The translations under genes were made by a program, and so were the position numbers. Under the pieces are notes generated by a model, which saw only the letters and a program-made list of their open reading frames with translations, searched no databases and had not been told where the DNA came from. A stretch of DNA of 64,000 nucleotides from Zygnema cylindricum. Lineage: Eukaryota > Streptophyta > Zygnematophyceae > Zygnematales > Zygnemataceae. This document shows, one piece after another, positions 21,171 through 33,330 of this stretch. Position 1 is the stretch's first letter, and each line of letters starts with the position of its first letter. The stretch is from contig JBBHKE010001544.1 in the NCBI GenBank assembly GCA_037447655.1, positions 319,970 through 383,969 of the forward strand. The letters are read 5' to 3'.

Positions 21171-21835
21171 AATACTTGTGAGGGAAAGCACTTTGGAGCT
21201 TTGTAGGGGAAGTGACAGGGAGAATGCATTTACAGCTGGTAGTGATTGGCAGAAGCGTGATGAGAGGAAGAGTGGTGACGAGCGGAAACCTGATGAGAGG
21301 AAGAAAGACAAAGGTAAACCTTATCGGAACTTTGGTGGAAAGAGAGGGAGAGGAAAAGAAAGGGGAGCTTTGAAAAAGGGGGTTTGTTTTTTTTGTAGGG
21401 AACCGGGTCATTATATGGAGAAATATCCTTGTTTAGAGGAACTTAGAAGTTGGAATGTGGATGAGGAGGAAGAAAGGGAAGAGGAGAATGAGGATGAAGA
21501 TTTTTTTGAGCTTCTTCACATTGGTAGAATGGAGAAGAGAGAAAAACAAACAAAAATTCTAAGAAAGCAACAGTGTTCTTTTGGAGGTATAAGGGAAGTG
21601 AAGAGAAAGGAGGTATTTAAGAGAGTAGAAATAATGAGGGTAATCTTATAGATGTTTTGGAAACAGAAAATTGGTCGGAAAGGGAGAATTCAACGGATTT
21701 CGAAGATAGGGGAGAAGAGGAATACTTGATTAAAAGTTTAGGGGAGGAGAAATATTTATTGGGAATCAAAATAGAAACTGATAGTGGAAAGAATTCCATA
21801 AGAGAGAGTGAGGAAAGATATATAGTACTCTATTA
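21171..21835 (+). pseudogene. gag nucleocapsid fragment, charged tail
   Basis: A 157-codon frame (from about 21178) rich in Arg/Lys/Glu, with CFFCREPGHYMEKYPC. This is a zinc-knuckle-like motif with one extra residue before the last Cys (CX2CX4HX6C rather than HX4C). A Glu/Asp-rich stretch and broken frames follow to about 21835. The 5' part is missing at the LTR of element C. It looks like a retrotransposon gag C-end; the family is not clear. Confidence 0.55.
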
Positions 21836-23484
21836 ATTTGCGATTCTTTTGTACGGTTGCAACTTAAGTAGTACGGCGCAAAGTTTTACAGGAAAACGAC
21901 AAAAAAAAACCCTTACGCACATGGGGACATACCGTTATATCGTTTTGTTGTACCGAAGAATTTTTCTTTACAATTGGCGGTTTACTCTTAGGGTTAGGTT
22001 CCATTGGGCCAAAAAAAAAGTTCTTTGGTACAAAAAAAAAATATTTTCATCAAAAAATTGACTCCGCGATGGAAACAGACCGTGAAAAGCTCATGGAGTG
22101 GTACAGCCGTAGAATGTCTTCTAGACCTGTTAAGAATTGACGGGTGTACGATTTTTCTGAAAAAAATAATCTGAAAAAAATGCGAAGTAATGAAAGAGAG
22201 GCAAGGTGAGTGAGGCAATGAAAGTGAGTTATAATAGCGCCTTCACAAATATTTCAGCTTTCTATAAAATGGCATTGAAACGTTCAAACACCCACAAAAA
22301 TTATAATGGTACAAGATGCAAACGGACAAAAAAAAACAAATGTGTCTTCTCCTCGTCGAAAACTTTTGAAAACTTTTGACACATGCAAATATGTTTTCTT
22401 ATTTGTTGAGCGGTGTTACTTTTATTTTAGAACCCATCTAAGATTAAGCTTGAAGATGACGTGGTCGCGAGTCGAAAATCACAAGATGACAACTTGTCGT
22501 TCATTATAAGTTTAGAGATAACGCAAATTGTACTCGACATTTTTTCAATTTCTTCGTACTGTTGTAACCTTAGAAATACAACGCTAAGTTTTTGAGGAAA
22601 ATGACAAAAAAAAAACCCTTTCTTTGACACATGGAGACGATGTTATAATATTTTAAACCCTTAGGTAGTGAGAAAATTCTCATATATTCTTTGGTGTATG
22701 ACTTTCATGCTTGTCCGTTAATTATGTGATTGACGTCATTTTTTCAATGACTCAAAACTTTTAAGGATTTTTTGGCTTTCCTAATGAAATTAGGTTCAAA
22801 GGGTATATGCCTATATGTTAACGTATCGTGTTTTTGTGTCGTTTTCCTTCAAAATTCAATCCTTAACAAGAAAATCTTTCAACTTACGAAAAAAAAAATT
22901 CTAACACAATACAATGAAATTCTTCTTGACAATTTGAATGTACTCCGCTTTTGTCGTCTTATGTACTCATTTTGGTGTCTTCCTCTTTTCGATCTACGGT
23001 CATGCGAATCCAGCTCATCAAAAACGTTATCCAAAATCACATCCCAAGGTGAATTTATTTAAAATACCGCTAGAAAAATGAATGAAAAACCTTTTACACA
23101 CGCGCAACATGAGTGGGAAATTTTAGCACGAGGGAGAGTACTTGCTATTTTTTTATTGTCTGTCATGCGCATGTACGGAAAAAAGATTTGCACGGGTCTC
23201 GAACCTCCACTTTCATTCATAGGTACTTTGAAAAAGTTTACGCTATCGTGGACTCTTCCTTTCCCTCTCAAGATTTCACCTCACGAATTTAGCAATGGAA
23301 CAGTACAATACAAGTATAAAATGAAAAAACTTATAGCAATAATTTTTTTGACTACATTTGGGCATTTTTTTATGGCAAGTCGACAGAGAAAAATCGAAAA
23401 AACGAAATACAAAAACCATGGCGCAAAGTTATTGACATAATGACGTCGAGGTTGTCACAAGTGAGCATGATGTCACAATGTCAC
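21836..23484. repeat. unassigned region with a diverged ~100-bp direct repeat
   Basis: 21853-21965 and 22550-22650 share a block with GTACNGTTGNAAC, a run of A followed by CCCTT, and CACATGGNGAC. They lie about 690 bp apart in the same orientation. The rest is AT-rich. A 120-codon frame at 23078-23440 has no family resemblance. Confidence 0.5.
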
Positions 23485-24486
23485 TGCAATTCTGTGTCCC
23501 CCATTGGACTACAAAATTCAGGAAGCCTCTAGATAGTTTTTGACTAACCTTTCTTCAGCTAGGATCACAGCTACCCAAGTAGACAACCAAACAATCTGAC
23601 TGCACCCTTGTGCAGTCTGGACTCCCTTGAGTCCACAGCAAAAGAAATCACTAAAAACGCCCAACCAGACGATTAATTATGAAGTGGCAAATATGCCAGA
23701 ATATATACAAGTTCATTGGGAGAGAGGCGGCTACCATCTAAATCTCCTAAGTCCTAAACCCCTCTCACAACCCCTATCTACTGGCGTGCAAACCAATCAA
23801 ATAACTATAAAGTACATAAAGGTATTGTGGTCGGTGTACTTTCTGTACGGTCTGTGTACGACTCGGCCATTGAGTGGACACCTGTCTCCTACGGACTCGC
23901 TCTCATGCTCTCAGGGATTCCCGCTTCCCAATGTTTTCTTGCCACGTGGCGCCAAGTCATGTCACGCCCAAAAAGTGCTAAAGCGACCATTCCAGGATCT
24001 CGGCGATGATGCGTGTCGTCTGATCCAAAACGGCTTTGAATGCTAGCAGCCAAAAATCGATGTCTGGTAAATTTGTTTCGTGCTGTTTCATGTTCGCAAT
24101 GTAATCCAATTTTTTTCTATGTTACTTATACATAATTTAGTTAATCGGATAAGTGAACTCTGACACATTTAAATACTAATCATAACCCATGTACTCTAAC
24201 GTCCTTCAACGACAGATAGGCTAAGGCTGACAGCTACGCCTCGCTCTGCCGGTAGGAGGTTCGAGTTCTGTCAGACTCAACTTTTTTGTTAGAAGTGACT
24301 TAAGTCACTTTTTTGACCTACCTAGGATCTAATGCAGCCATGGCTCCACCACCCTCTCTTTCCTTCAGTGACTACAACAAGTATGGGGGATAGAGGGAGG
24401 AGGTGGAGGCAAACTGCTTGCGCTTTTTTTTTATGTTTTCACTAACCAGACCTAGAAAATACTTCATAAATCTAGTAATTTCAACA
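23485..24486 (-). repeat. solo LTR, type X-like, perfect TSD
   Basis: From TGTTGAAATTACTAG at 24486 to CAGAATTGCA at 23485 (1002 bp), flanked on both sides by GTCAC (23480-23484 and 24487-24491). It carries the GTAGTCACTGAAGG block, an antisense tRNA-Arg-like module (about 24215-24275), TATA-like TATTTAAATG, and the gag start ATGGGGGACACAGAATTGCA as its last 20 nt. Confidence 0.92.
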
Positions 24487-24491
24487 GTCAC

Positions 24492-24801
24492 AAACCCCTA
24501 GACATCTACAACATCACGAAAAACTATACATCCACAACTGTTGTTGTTTTTTAGACACCACCAATTGTTAGAAATTTTGTTTTCAATCGTCACAAGTTGA
24601 ACCCACGTCTACAACCGTCACCTTTCAAATTTACGATTCATGTTCGCACATTGGAACACTAAAAAAAGTAATGCGAATAATCTTTACTAAAATCCAAAGT
24701 ACATTTTTAAATTACCGATTACATGGAGACATATTCTACGACTTTTTAAATTTTAAGGGTTTATGTACAATTTCATTTAAATGCAAGTCCATGCACTTTG
24801 A
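24492..24801. other. unassigned spacer
   Basis: 310 bp of AT-rich sequence between the solo LTR and the truncated LTR of element E. Nothing recognised. Confidence 0.4.
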
Positions 24802-25658
24802 GATTTTTCAGAGTGGCGCCGACAGTCAGCCACACGCGTCACCCAGTTGACGATTTCATTTACAGGATCGGACGAACTGGATCTCAACAAGGTATTCCGG
24901 AAATATATCGTACAGTTGGACGGTACCATCGTCGATGGAATTTGTTCCAAGGGACGCGATTCACTTGGGACCACAAGCGTGATTCACGAGGGACCACAAG
25001 CGTGATTCGCCTGTGCCGACAAGTGACGAAACACTCAGGTGCTTCGTACTACACGACCACATTTGGTTAGACTTTAGCGACTACCGTTGATTAAGCATTT
25101 GGAACGTTTTGTGTACGGTTCAAACGTTTTGTGTACGGTTCAATATATGGAAATATTTGAATAGCATTGTTTTGTAGTTTAGTGTAATAAAAATAGTGTT
25201 CCATTAATCAGGTTTTTAGAAAATAATAATTAGGGTTTTGAGGTACAGTGACGTACATGTAGGATGCTTTGTCGTTAGTCAGGATAATAACCGTAGTAAC
25301 GGTTACCCAAATTAGTGTAGATTAGTAGATACACATTGTGAGTATATAACTTAGGACTTAGCCAATTTTGTAGCATCCAGTTTTGGGAATATGATTTTCT
25401 AAGGGCAGTTTTTGGGAAACTTCTAGACATCATATCTTATGGTTTATTGGGTCAATTGGGTTGCAATTTTAAAAATTGTCATTTTACTCTATTGTGCATC
25501 ACTATGGCAATTTTGAGGCATATTGGCTTTCTGAGTCATATTTGGTGTAAGCTGAAAGTTGGCTGTTGAGTAGGTGCTTGATAGTTTTTGCTGTTTTCCA
25601 TGACTACTTCCACTACCATTGCTGGTTCCCCTCCTGTAACGGTGGTTGTAGAACAACA
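24802..25658 (+). repeat. 5' LTR of element E, 5'-truncated (family 2)
   Basis: Matches the 3' LTR at 29838-30844 from GATTTTTC(A/G)GAGTGGCGCC to GTAGAACAACA; the first ~170 bp are replaced by unrelated sequence. It contains TATATAAC-TTAGGACTTAG near 25345. It also has an extra tandem copy of CACGAGGGACCACAAGCGTGA-type repeats and a doubled TTTTGTGTACGGTTCAA near 25110-25145. Gag starts at 25600, 59 nt before the LTR end. Confidence 0.85.
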
Positions 25659-26400
25659 GGTTATGGGCCTTTCAACAAGAATTCCTATCTTCAATGGCCA
25701 AAAGTATGCGTATTGGGCGGCGATGGTTGAACCTTTATTTGAAACTACTAACTTATTGGGGGCTTTGGATGGCTCCCTTGATGAAACAGATCCGAGTTGG
25801 GCGAAAAAGAATTCAATGGCAAGGAACAATCTAATTCTTTGTATTTCAAAAAATCTGGTCATGTCTCGCTTGAAAATGAAAAAGGCGAAGGAGATTTGGA
25901 CATCACTGAAGTCTGCTTTTGAGAAAGCGAATGTCCAAAAAGAGCTCTTGGTGGCAGGAAAAATTTGGGGGTACAAATACTCAGGGGGAACTAAGGTCGA
26001 GTATTGTGACAACTTTCGTGCACTTATTGATGCACACTCTTCTGCAGGGGGGTCATTTCCCAAGTTTCAGCAGGTAGCTTTGCTTATTATAGGACTTCCT
26101 AGTAGCATGAAAGGTGTGCTGAGGGGTCATTTCCTGAGTTTCAGTAGGCAGCTTTGCATATTAGAGGACTTCTTGATAGCATGAAAGTGTGTTTGCTTAG
26201 TTAAAGAGTCATGATAAAGCTAGTTGGTCGTTTCAATTAGCATATAATCTTATATTGGAGGAAGAGTCTAACACTAAACTCCTTGACGGAGAAGAAAAGG
26301 TTGAAGCTTTAGCAACAGACTTTGACAAAAGAGCTTAGTTTAATTAGAATAGGAATCAGTTTAACCAGAATCAGAATCAGTTTAATCAGTTTAATCAGAT
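25600..26400 (+). pseudogene. element E gag
   Basis: Starts MTTSTTIAGSPPVTVVVEQQ inside the LTR. Gag core: IPIFNGQKYAYWAAMVEPLF, EIWTSLKSAFEKANVQ, YKYSGGTKVEYCDNFRALID. At about 26042-26195 a stretch of about 76 bp (GGGTCATTTCC...GGACTTCCTAGTAGCATGAAAG) occurs twice in tandem with differences. The second copy shifts the frame, ending the protein at 26182. Remnants of the basic Q/N-rich linker follow to the zinc-knuckle frame. Confidence 0.9.
25659..25670 (+). promoter_or_regulatory. primer-binding site GGTTATGGGCCT
   Basis: Follows the LTR end directly and lies in the gag frame (Q-V-M-G-L). Complementary to the initiator tRNA-Met anticodon arm. Confidence 0.8.
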
Positions 26401-27283
26401 GCCAAATAGACAATCTTCTACTATTTGTTTCTATTGTTTTGAGAAGGATCATGGATATAGGTACTGTCCCAAATTGAAAAAGGCTAATGAGATAGGTTTA
26501 TACAGGCCGGGTTGGCAACAAAGCCAATATCACAAAGGCTTTTCTAGAAATCGTACTCATGGAAATGCTCTCTTTTTAGCTTTTGGAACCAATACATATG
26601 AGTCTCTGAGCTTTAATGAGCAAGACGAAGCGGAGTTATTTGCTATGGCGGCAACAATGGAGGGTCCCAAGGATGCAGGATGGATCATGGATACGGGAGC
26701 ATCGGCCCACATGTGTTGGAACAAGGCGGCTTTTACAACTCTGCAGCAAACGCATACAAAGAGTATATACTACGCTTGTGGGATGAGTGTTCAAACCTCA
26801 ACTCAAGGTGATGTATCTTTAATGGTAGATGTGGGGGGAAACTTGGTAGAGGGAACTCTTCACAATATTTTGTATGTTCCAGACTTTAAAAAAAGTCTTT
26901 TCTTTACATCTTTAGTGGAAAGCAAAGGCTTTGAAGTCATTCTGAAAAGAGGTAGACAGGTTGTTAGCAAAAATGGAAAAGTAGCAGTAACAAGAACTAG
27001 AGATGCTAGCAAAATGTACAAGATGGACATGGTTGAATTTAAGAAAAATGATGTTCTCTACTCCAGTGTCCAATCTGATAATGAGTTGTGGCATAAAAGA
27101 TTAGGACACATGAGTTATGATAGTGTAAAGAAAATGGTGAATTCGGGAAAAGTTGATGGAGTTTCTCTCACATCTCATCCTATACAATCATGTGATGGTT
27201 CTTCACTAGGCAAGATCCACAAATTGCCATTTCCACAGGAAATAGACCACAGATCCGAAAATCAAGCAGCTATTCCATTTTGA
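26399..27283 (+). pseudogene. element E nucleocapsid, protease and integrase N-end
   Basis: Zinc knuckle CFYCFEKDHGYRYC (CX2CX4HX4C), a spacer, then the aspartic protease site GWIMDTGASAHMCWN, intact. The gag-pre-integrase motif LWHKRLGHMSYDSVKKMV keeps the two His, but the CXXC reads CDGSSLGKIHKL, losing the second zinc Cys. It ends by frameshift after FPQEIDHRSENQ. Confidence 0.92.
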
Positions 27284-28340
27284 TGTTCTTGGTCGTTCAC
27301 AAGTGGCGTCAGCAGGCAGCGTCCACTATATGGTCACATTTACAAAAGACTACTTGAGGTACACCAAAGTTTACTTCATGCAACATAAAAGTGAAGTGTT
27401 TACTCACTTCAAACACTACAAAGCTTGGGCGGAAAAGCTTCATGGAGTTCCAATATTGGCGCTGAGATCAGACATCAGGGGAGAATACACATAAAAGGAT
27501 TTCAAAGAATTTCTCAATCAGGAAGGTATCAGTCACAATCTAACAGTTCCATATACATCGGAAGAGAATGGTGTTTCTGAGGGATTAAATAGGACAGTGA
27601 CAGAGAGTGCTCGATCAATGCTTGCAGATAAAGGGCTTGATTTGAAATTCTGGGCCGAAGCACTTAAATGTGCAGTTTATATTAAGAATAGAATTGCTTC
27701 TAGATCTGTTAGCACTACACCTTATGATCTTAGACAGTAGAAAAGCCTGATGTTAGTCACTTTAAGATCTTTGGCAGCAAGTGTTTTATTTTTGATACAT
27801 CACAGGACAGATGGAAAATGGAGGCTAAAGGCCTACCTGGGATTTTCATGGGGTATGATGATAATGCAAAAGGATGCAGAGTTTTCGTATTTCAGAAACA
27901 GAAAGGGATTATTTCTAGGAATATCCAAATTAAAAATGAACAGGATTTGGTTGATCTTTTTAAAGTGTCAGATCAACCGGCAAAGAAAAAGCAGAAATAT
28001 GTCATTTTTCACCATACGCAGTGAATCTACTTTCCACCGGTTAGTGGGACACCTCTTCTTTCAATTCCTCTGGTGCTTTCACACGATGTTTCACCACAAG
28101 CTACACTTCACGCGGAAGGAAAAAATACACACTCTGTACCAGCGCAAGTTACGGTTCAAACTAAACAGAAAAATCAGAGGTTGCCGACGATCTCAACCTC
28201 ATAATTTCCGGGGTGAAAGAGATCTAGCAGCCGTCTGCAAGCAAGCTCTCACTTTGTTTTTTCTACAGCTACAGAGGAGCCTCTAAGGATCCAAGAGGCC
28301 TTCTCATCACCTGAGAGAAATCAGTGGATCGAGGCGGCAA
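27284..28340 (+). pseudogene. element E integrase core and linker
   Basis: Frame fragments carry FDVLGRSQVASAGSVHYMVT (first Asp), a stop-interrupted ALRSDIRGEYT (second Asp), and YTSEENGVSEGLNRTV, in the place of the usual QNGVAERLNRT. C-terminal pieces LADKGLDLKFWAEALKCAVY and GIFMGYDDNAKGCRVFVF follow. At least three frameshifts or stops. Confidence 0.85.
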
Positions 28341-29010
28341 ACGATGAAATGAAGTCTATTATGGAGGCACAGACATGGGAGCTGGTGGATCTTCCTCCGG
28401 GCAGGAAAGCCATCGGCAGCAAATGGGTATTCAAGGTGAAGCTGAACCCGACAACACCATCGAAAGGTATAAGGCCAAACTAGTGGCCAAGGGATATAAT
28501 CTAAAAGAAGGTATTGACTTTGAGGAAACCTTCTCCCCAGTTGTTACATTCCCCACTGTCAGAATTTTGCTAAGTCTAGCGGCTATAGAGAATATGGAAA
28601 TACATCAAATGGATGTTAAAACAGCCTTCTAGCATCGAGAGTTAGAAGAAACCATTTATATGAAACAACTTGAAATCTATGTTGAAAAGGGAAAGGAAGA
28701 ATTAGTGTGGAAATTGATGAAATCTTTGTATAGGCTAAAACAAGCCCCGCGTCAATGGAATTTCAAGTTAGATGAATTTTTGACTGGGCTGGGATTTAAA
28801 TGAATTAGCTCAGATCATTCTGTATATGTCTTACAACGAGAGGATGGGATACAAACATTGTTGTATATGTGGATGAGTTATTATTAATAAGTCAATAGAT
28901 AAAATAAACCGCATTAATACGACTTTAAGGTCTAGGTTTGAGATGAATGACCTTGGAGAGGCCAAGTATATCTTAGGTATACAGATACAAAGAGACGAAA
29001 CAAAAGGCTG
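28341..29010 (+). pseudogene. element E reverse transcriptase
   Basis: Contains [56 protein letters not shown] and HQMDVKTAF, then a stop, then SLYRLKQAPRQWNFKLDEF. The active site reads YVDELL where family members have YVDD, so one catalytic Asp is Glu. Frameshifts near 28440, 28630, 28800 and 28900. Confidence 0.88.
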
Positions 29011-29832
29011 ATTATGTTAACTCACAAAGAAACAATAGGTAACATGCTTGAAAGATTTGAAATGAAAGATGTGAAAGGATCTATAACTCGAATGGAATTC
29101 AAGCAGAAATTGGAAGGAATTGAGTTAGACCTAGGCATTATGGTTTGTGAAAGTCTAGAGACACGGGAGGAAGAGTTTATGGCTTCAAAGCCATATAGAC
29201 AGGTAGTTGGAAGTCTTATATATTTTATGAACTGTACGAGACCCAACATTGCAGCAGTTGTGGGAGTCTTGAGTAGAAATCTGCAAAATCCTAAAAAGGC
29301 AGATTGGGAAGCAGCAAAAAGGGTGTTGAGATATCTTGCAGGTACTCGAAATCTCAACCTTGTATTTGGAGGAGGAGAGGTGAAAATACAGACATGGAGC
29401 GATGCTAGCTATGGAGACATGCCAAGCCGAAAATCTACGACCGGCTTTGTTCTGAAGATTAGAGATGGAACTTGTTGCTGGAGTAGCAAATTACAAAAGG
29501 TTACAGCTCAATCCATAATGGAGTCAATATATATGGCACCAGCTTCCGCCCTCAAGGAGCTCATTATGCAAACTGGTCCTCAAGCTATCCGGTGTGACAA
29601 CAAGGCAGCCATTGTAATTGCCTCTAACCCCAGCCATCACTTTAAGAGCAAACACATGGATGTTAGACTTCACTTTGTTAGAGAAAAAGTACTTGCAAAA
29701 GTCGTTAAATTGTGTTATTTAACAGATGAGAAGATTGTGGCTGACATGTTAACAAAAGCCCTTCCTGCTCCTAAGTTACAGTTTTGCAGAGATGCTATTG
29801 GACTAAGTGCGTTTCTGAGTCTAAAGATTTAG
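29011..29832 (+). pseudogene. element E RNase H
   Basis: A 272-codon frame: LIYFMNCTRPNIAAVVGVLS, TWSDASYGDMPSRKSTTGF, SIMESIYMAPASALKEL, CDNKAAIVIASNPSHHFKSK, and a C-end close to the polypurine AGGGGAG at 29831. The usual STMEAEYMA reads SIMESIYMA, losing a Glu of the RNase H site region. About 10 residues are deleted after ALKEL relative to 1605-3767. Confidence 0.88.
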
Positions 29833-29837
29833 GGGAG

Positions 29838-30844
29838 TGTTCTAATTTATAAATCTGTATTTTAGTAAATAGGGGTAAAAATAACTTAAAATATTTTCTA
29901 AGTAGTCTACTGTAATATTTACCTTAATTAGCGTTACGTTAGCAAAAAGTACAGTAGAGTGTATTGTACTTATAGAGGGACACGTGACGGCGAAAGAACG
30001 TATGCAGATTTTTCGGAGTGGCGCCGAGAGTCAGCCACACGCGTCACCCAGTTGACGATTTGATTCACAGGATCGATCGAACGGGATCTGAACCGGGTAT
30101 TCTGGAAATATATGGTACAGTTGGACGGTACCATTGTCGATGGAATTTGTTCCAACGTACGCGATTCACCTGGGACCACAAGCGTGATTCACGAGGGACC
30201 ATAAGCGTGATTCGTGTGGGACCACAAGTGACGAAGCACTCAGGTACTTCGTACTACACGACCACATTCGGCTGGACTTTAGTGACTACCGCTGACTAAG
30301 CATTTGGAACGTTTTGTGTACGGTTCAATATCTAGAAATATTTGAATAGTATTGTTTTGTAGTTTAGTGTAATAAAGAATAGTGTTCCATTAATCAGGTT
30401 TTTAGAAAATAATAATTAGGGTTTTGAGGTACTGTGACGTACAGGTAGGATGCTTTTTCGTTAGTCAAGATAATAACCATAGTAACGGTTACCCAAATTA
30501 GTGTAAATCAGTAGATACACACTCTGAGTATATAACTTAGGACTTAGCCAATTTTGTAGCATCCAGTTTTGGGAATATGATTTTCTAAGGGCAGTTTTTG
30601 GGAAACTTCTAGACATCATATCTTATGGTTTACTGGGTCAATTGGGCTGCAATTTTGGAAATTGTCATTTTACTCTATTATGCATCACTATGGCAATTTT
30701 GAGGCATATTGGCTTTCTGAGTCATATTTGGTGTAAGCTGAAAGTTGGCTGTTGAGTAGGTGTTTGATAGCTTATGATGTTTTCCATGTCTACTTCCACT
30801 ACTACTGTTGGTTCCCCTCCTGCAACGGTGGTTGTAGAACAACA
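29838..30844 (+). repeat. 3' LTR of element E (complete, 1007 bp)
   Basis: TGTTCTAATTTATAAATC to GTAGAACAACA. Contains TATATAAC-TTAGGACTTAG near 30530 and the gag start ATGTCTACTTCCACTACTAC as part of its last ~60 nt. Flank after it is TATAT; the 5' partner flank is lost. Confidence 0.9.
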
Positions 30845-31243
30845 TATATTGTTTTACATTTTCAATTTAAAAAACAAACGTAAGAAAAACCATGAAAATA
30901 TTTTGGAGAGAAGCCTGATTAATAACAACCAGAGAACCCAACACATTGCAAATTATTACGATGAAATATCCCCCTTACACGTGTTTTTCTTTCAAGATAT
31001 TTCTTACTTTCCTCCAACAAAAACGTGAAGGTATATCAAAGGCTGGAATGGGGTGTGCCAACATGAGGTAAACAATACACCTATAGATTTAGTAAACTAG
31101 TTACAATACATTAGATTGTTTGAGTTACCTCGACTATTTTTGTAAATTGTAATTCTTTTTTTACGATTGTGGAGTCCCAATCTAAATACTATTAACTATT
31201 GAGGCATGTTAGTTATTTGTCCAAAACGAATCTTTGTACCTTT
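30845..31243. other. unassigned spacer
   Basis: About 400 bp, AT-rich, between the LTRs of elements E and D. No gene or repeat recognised. Confidence 0.4.
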
Positions 31244-32346
31244 TGTTGAAATTAATAGATTATTTAAGTAATTTCTTGGTTTAATATGTTAGTATAAAAG
31301 AAAAAGAAGAAGGACGGACAGCCTCCCTCCACCTCCTCTCTCTAGCCCCCATACTTGTTGTAGTCACTGAAAGATAGAGAGGGTGGTTGATCCACCTCCT
31401 CTCTAGCCCCCATACTTGTTGTAGTCACTGAAGGATAGAGAGGGTGGTTGATCCATGGCTGCCTTAGTTCAACAAGCAGTTATTTTTAGTAGGTTACTAA
31501 AAATATACCTGACGGACCCGGGATTTGATCCCGGTACCTACAGTTCGTCAAGTTGGCCGATAGCGGTCAGCTTTATCGTATTAGACAAGGATCAATGCTA
31601 AGTGCTATAGTATGTGATAGATATATATATATATTTAGGAAAGAACAAATCCATTTAATTAAAACTGTATACGGCGTGCATAGATACAGATTTATAAAAG
31701 TACAGACTACGACTCTATTTCGAAACGGATACCACGCATTTTGTTTCGACAGCGAAACAAATGTCACGCAATTATTTATAACGGCTAAGATTGTGTCTCG
31801 CCGCAAATGCTACGGCGCACATCATCGGCGGAATCCTGAAGTTGTCACTTTGGCGTTTTGTGACGTGGCATGACCTGGAGCCACGTGGAGAGATGACATT
31901 CGATCATGGGAATTCCGAGGAATGTACGGACGAGTGAAAAAGCAAACTTGCGTCCGCTTGATAGCCTTGTCATACATAGGCCGTACGAAAGGTACACCGG
32001 CATTATTACTTTTTGGTACGGTCCAGTAATCTAATTGTTTCGTACTTCAGTAGATAGAAGTTATTAGAGGGAAACAGGACTTAGAAAACTTTGGTAGGTA
32101 GTCACCTCTCCTTTTTGGGAGTTTGTACAAATTGGCATTTTTACTGCCTCATAACTTATCGGTTGGTTGGCCGTTTTCAATGATTATTTTTGCTCCGGAC
32201 TCAAGCGAGTCCATGCTGCACAAAGGTGCCGTCAAATTGCCATCTTGTCTTCTTAGATAGCAGTGGTTGTGGCTTGAAGTGGGTTCGTTAAATACTATCT
32301 AGAGGCTTCATGTATTCTGTGGTCCAATGGAGGACACAGAATTGCA
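31244..32346 (+). repeat. 5' LTR of element D, type Y
   Basis: TGTTGAAATTAATAG to ACAGAATTGCA, 1103 bp. About 75 bp around TTGTTGTAGTCACTGAA is tandemly duplicated at 31328-31460. An antisense type Y tRNA-like module lies at about 31508-31575. The gag ATG is at 32327. It resembles the 3' LTR of element C and the solo LTR at 39425, not the 3' LTR of its own element. Confidence 0.88.
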
Positions 32347-33330
32347 GGTTATGGGCCCACCCTCTATGGTGCCCACCTTCAATGGATCTGGGTTCATCTA
32401 TTGGGAAGCCATAATGATGGGAGCTTTGTGCGAAAAACGATACTGGGGTATCGTCGGTGGATAAGTGAAACGTCCACCTTCGAGAACTCCACCAGGATTT
32501 GGAGGAGTAAGGTTTCCTGCAGCAACGGCTGCCTCATCGGAGGAGGCAGATGATGGGGACAACAGTGTGTCCAAAAAAGGGAAAGGGAAGGAGACACCCC
32601 TTACTCTTATTGCCACAGTATCGGGAGCGGCGACCGTGAAGACCGCGGAGAACAATACTCAAATGTGGGAGGATGTAAATATGGCTGCCAAGAACTTCAT
32701 TCTGAGGCACCTCACTCAAGCTTTGGCCACCCCTCATCTTCACATTTACAAGGCTGAGGAGTTATAGGTGAGTTTGGTGGAGATTTATAGAGCTGGAATC
32801 ATTTAGGAGCTCTAGTTGGCTGAGCAAAAGCTAGTGAGTTACTGTTACAATGGAGGAAAGATGTTAGATTACTGTAATGATCTTTCTTGTTTGTATATGG
32901 AGATGGAAAGTGCCAGGTGGACAGGTACAATGAAAATGAAACTTAACACCCTCATCATGAAGTTACTAAATGAGTTCGAGAACATAGTGTACCGAGTAAA
33001 AGAAATGCCTTATAATTCATGGAAATGGAACATAGTGGTCAGGATGATACTTGTGCAGGAAAACACAATGGAGAATAGGAGAGGAGGGAAGAGCATTCAA
33101 GCTCTAGCAGGAGGAGGGGAACGATGGGGGAAGGACCTAAAGAAACCTTACAAAGGGGAAAGAGATCATTTTGGGGGACCGAGGCCCCCAAAGGGTCTTT
33201 GTCATTTTTGCAAAAAGCCGGGACACTTCATCGCAGATTGTGTCAAGTTGTCGGAGGTGATGCTCCAAGAGAACCTTGGAGGGGGTTCTTCCGGAGGAAA
33301 GAAAAGGCACTTGTGGTTACAAAGGTGACA
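32327..33330 (+). pseudogene. element D gag
   Basis: Starts MEDTELQVMGPPSMVPTFNG with the ATG in the LTR. A TAA at about 32462 and further breaks near 32765 and 32810 interrupt it. Core segments NFILRHLTQALATPHLHIYK and GGKMLDYCNDLSCLYMEME match element C. Zinc knuckle CHFCKKPGHFIADC lies at about 33201-33242. Confidence 0.9.
32347..32360 (+). promoter_or_regulatory. primer-binding site, element D
   Basis: GGTTATGGGCCCAC follows the LTR end directly. It is the complement of plant initiator tRNA-Met anticodon-arm sequence and is in frame with gag. Confidence 0.8.

Noticed and set aside
21981-22670. Possible third Harbinger-like element (CTTAGGGTTAGGTTCCATT at 21988, AAACCCTTAGG at 22655)
   Set aside because: Only GGGTT/AACCC and TTA agree; the rest of the proposed terminal repeats does not match.
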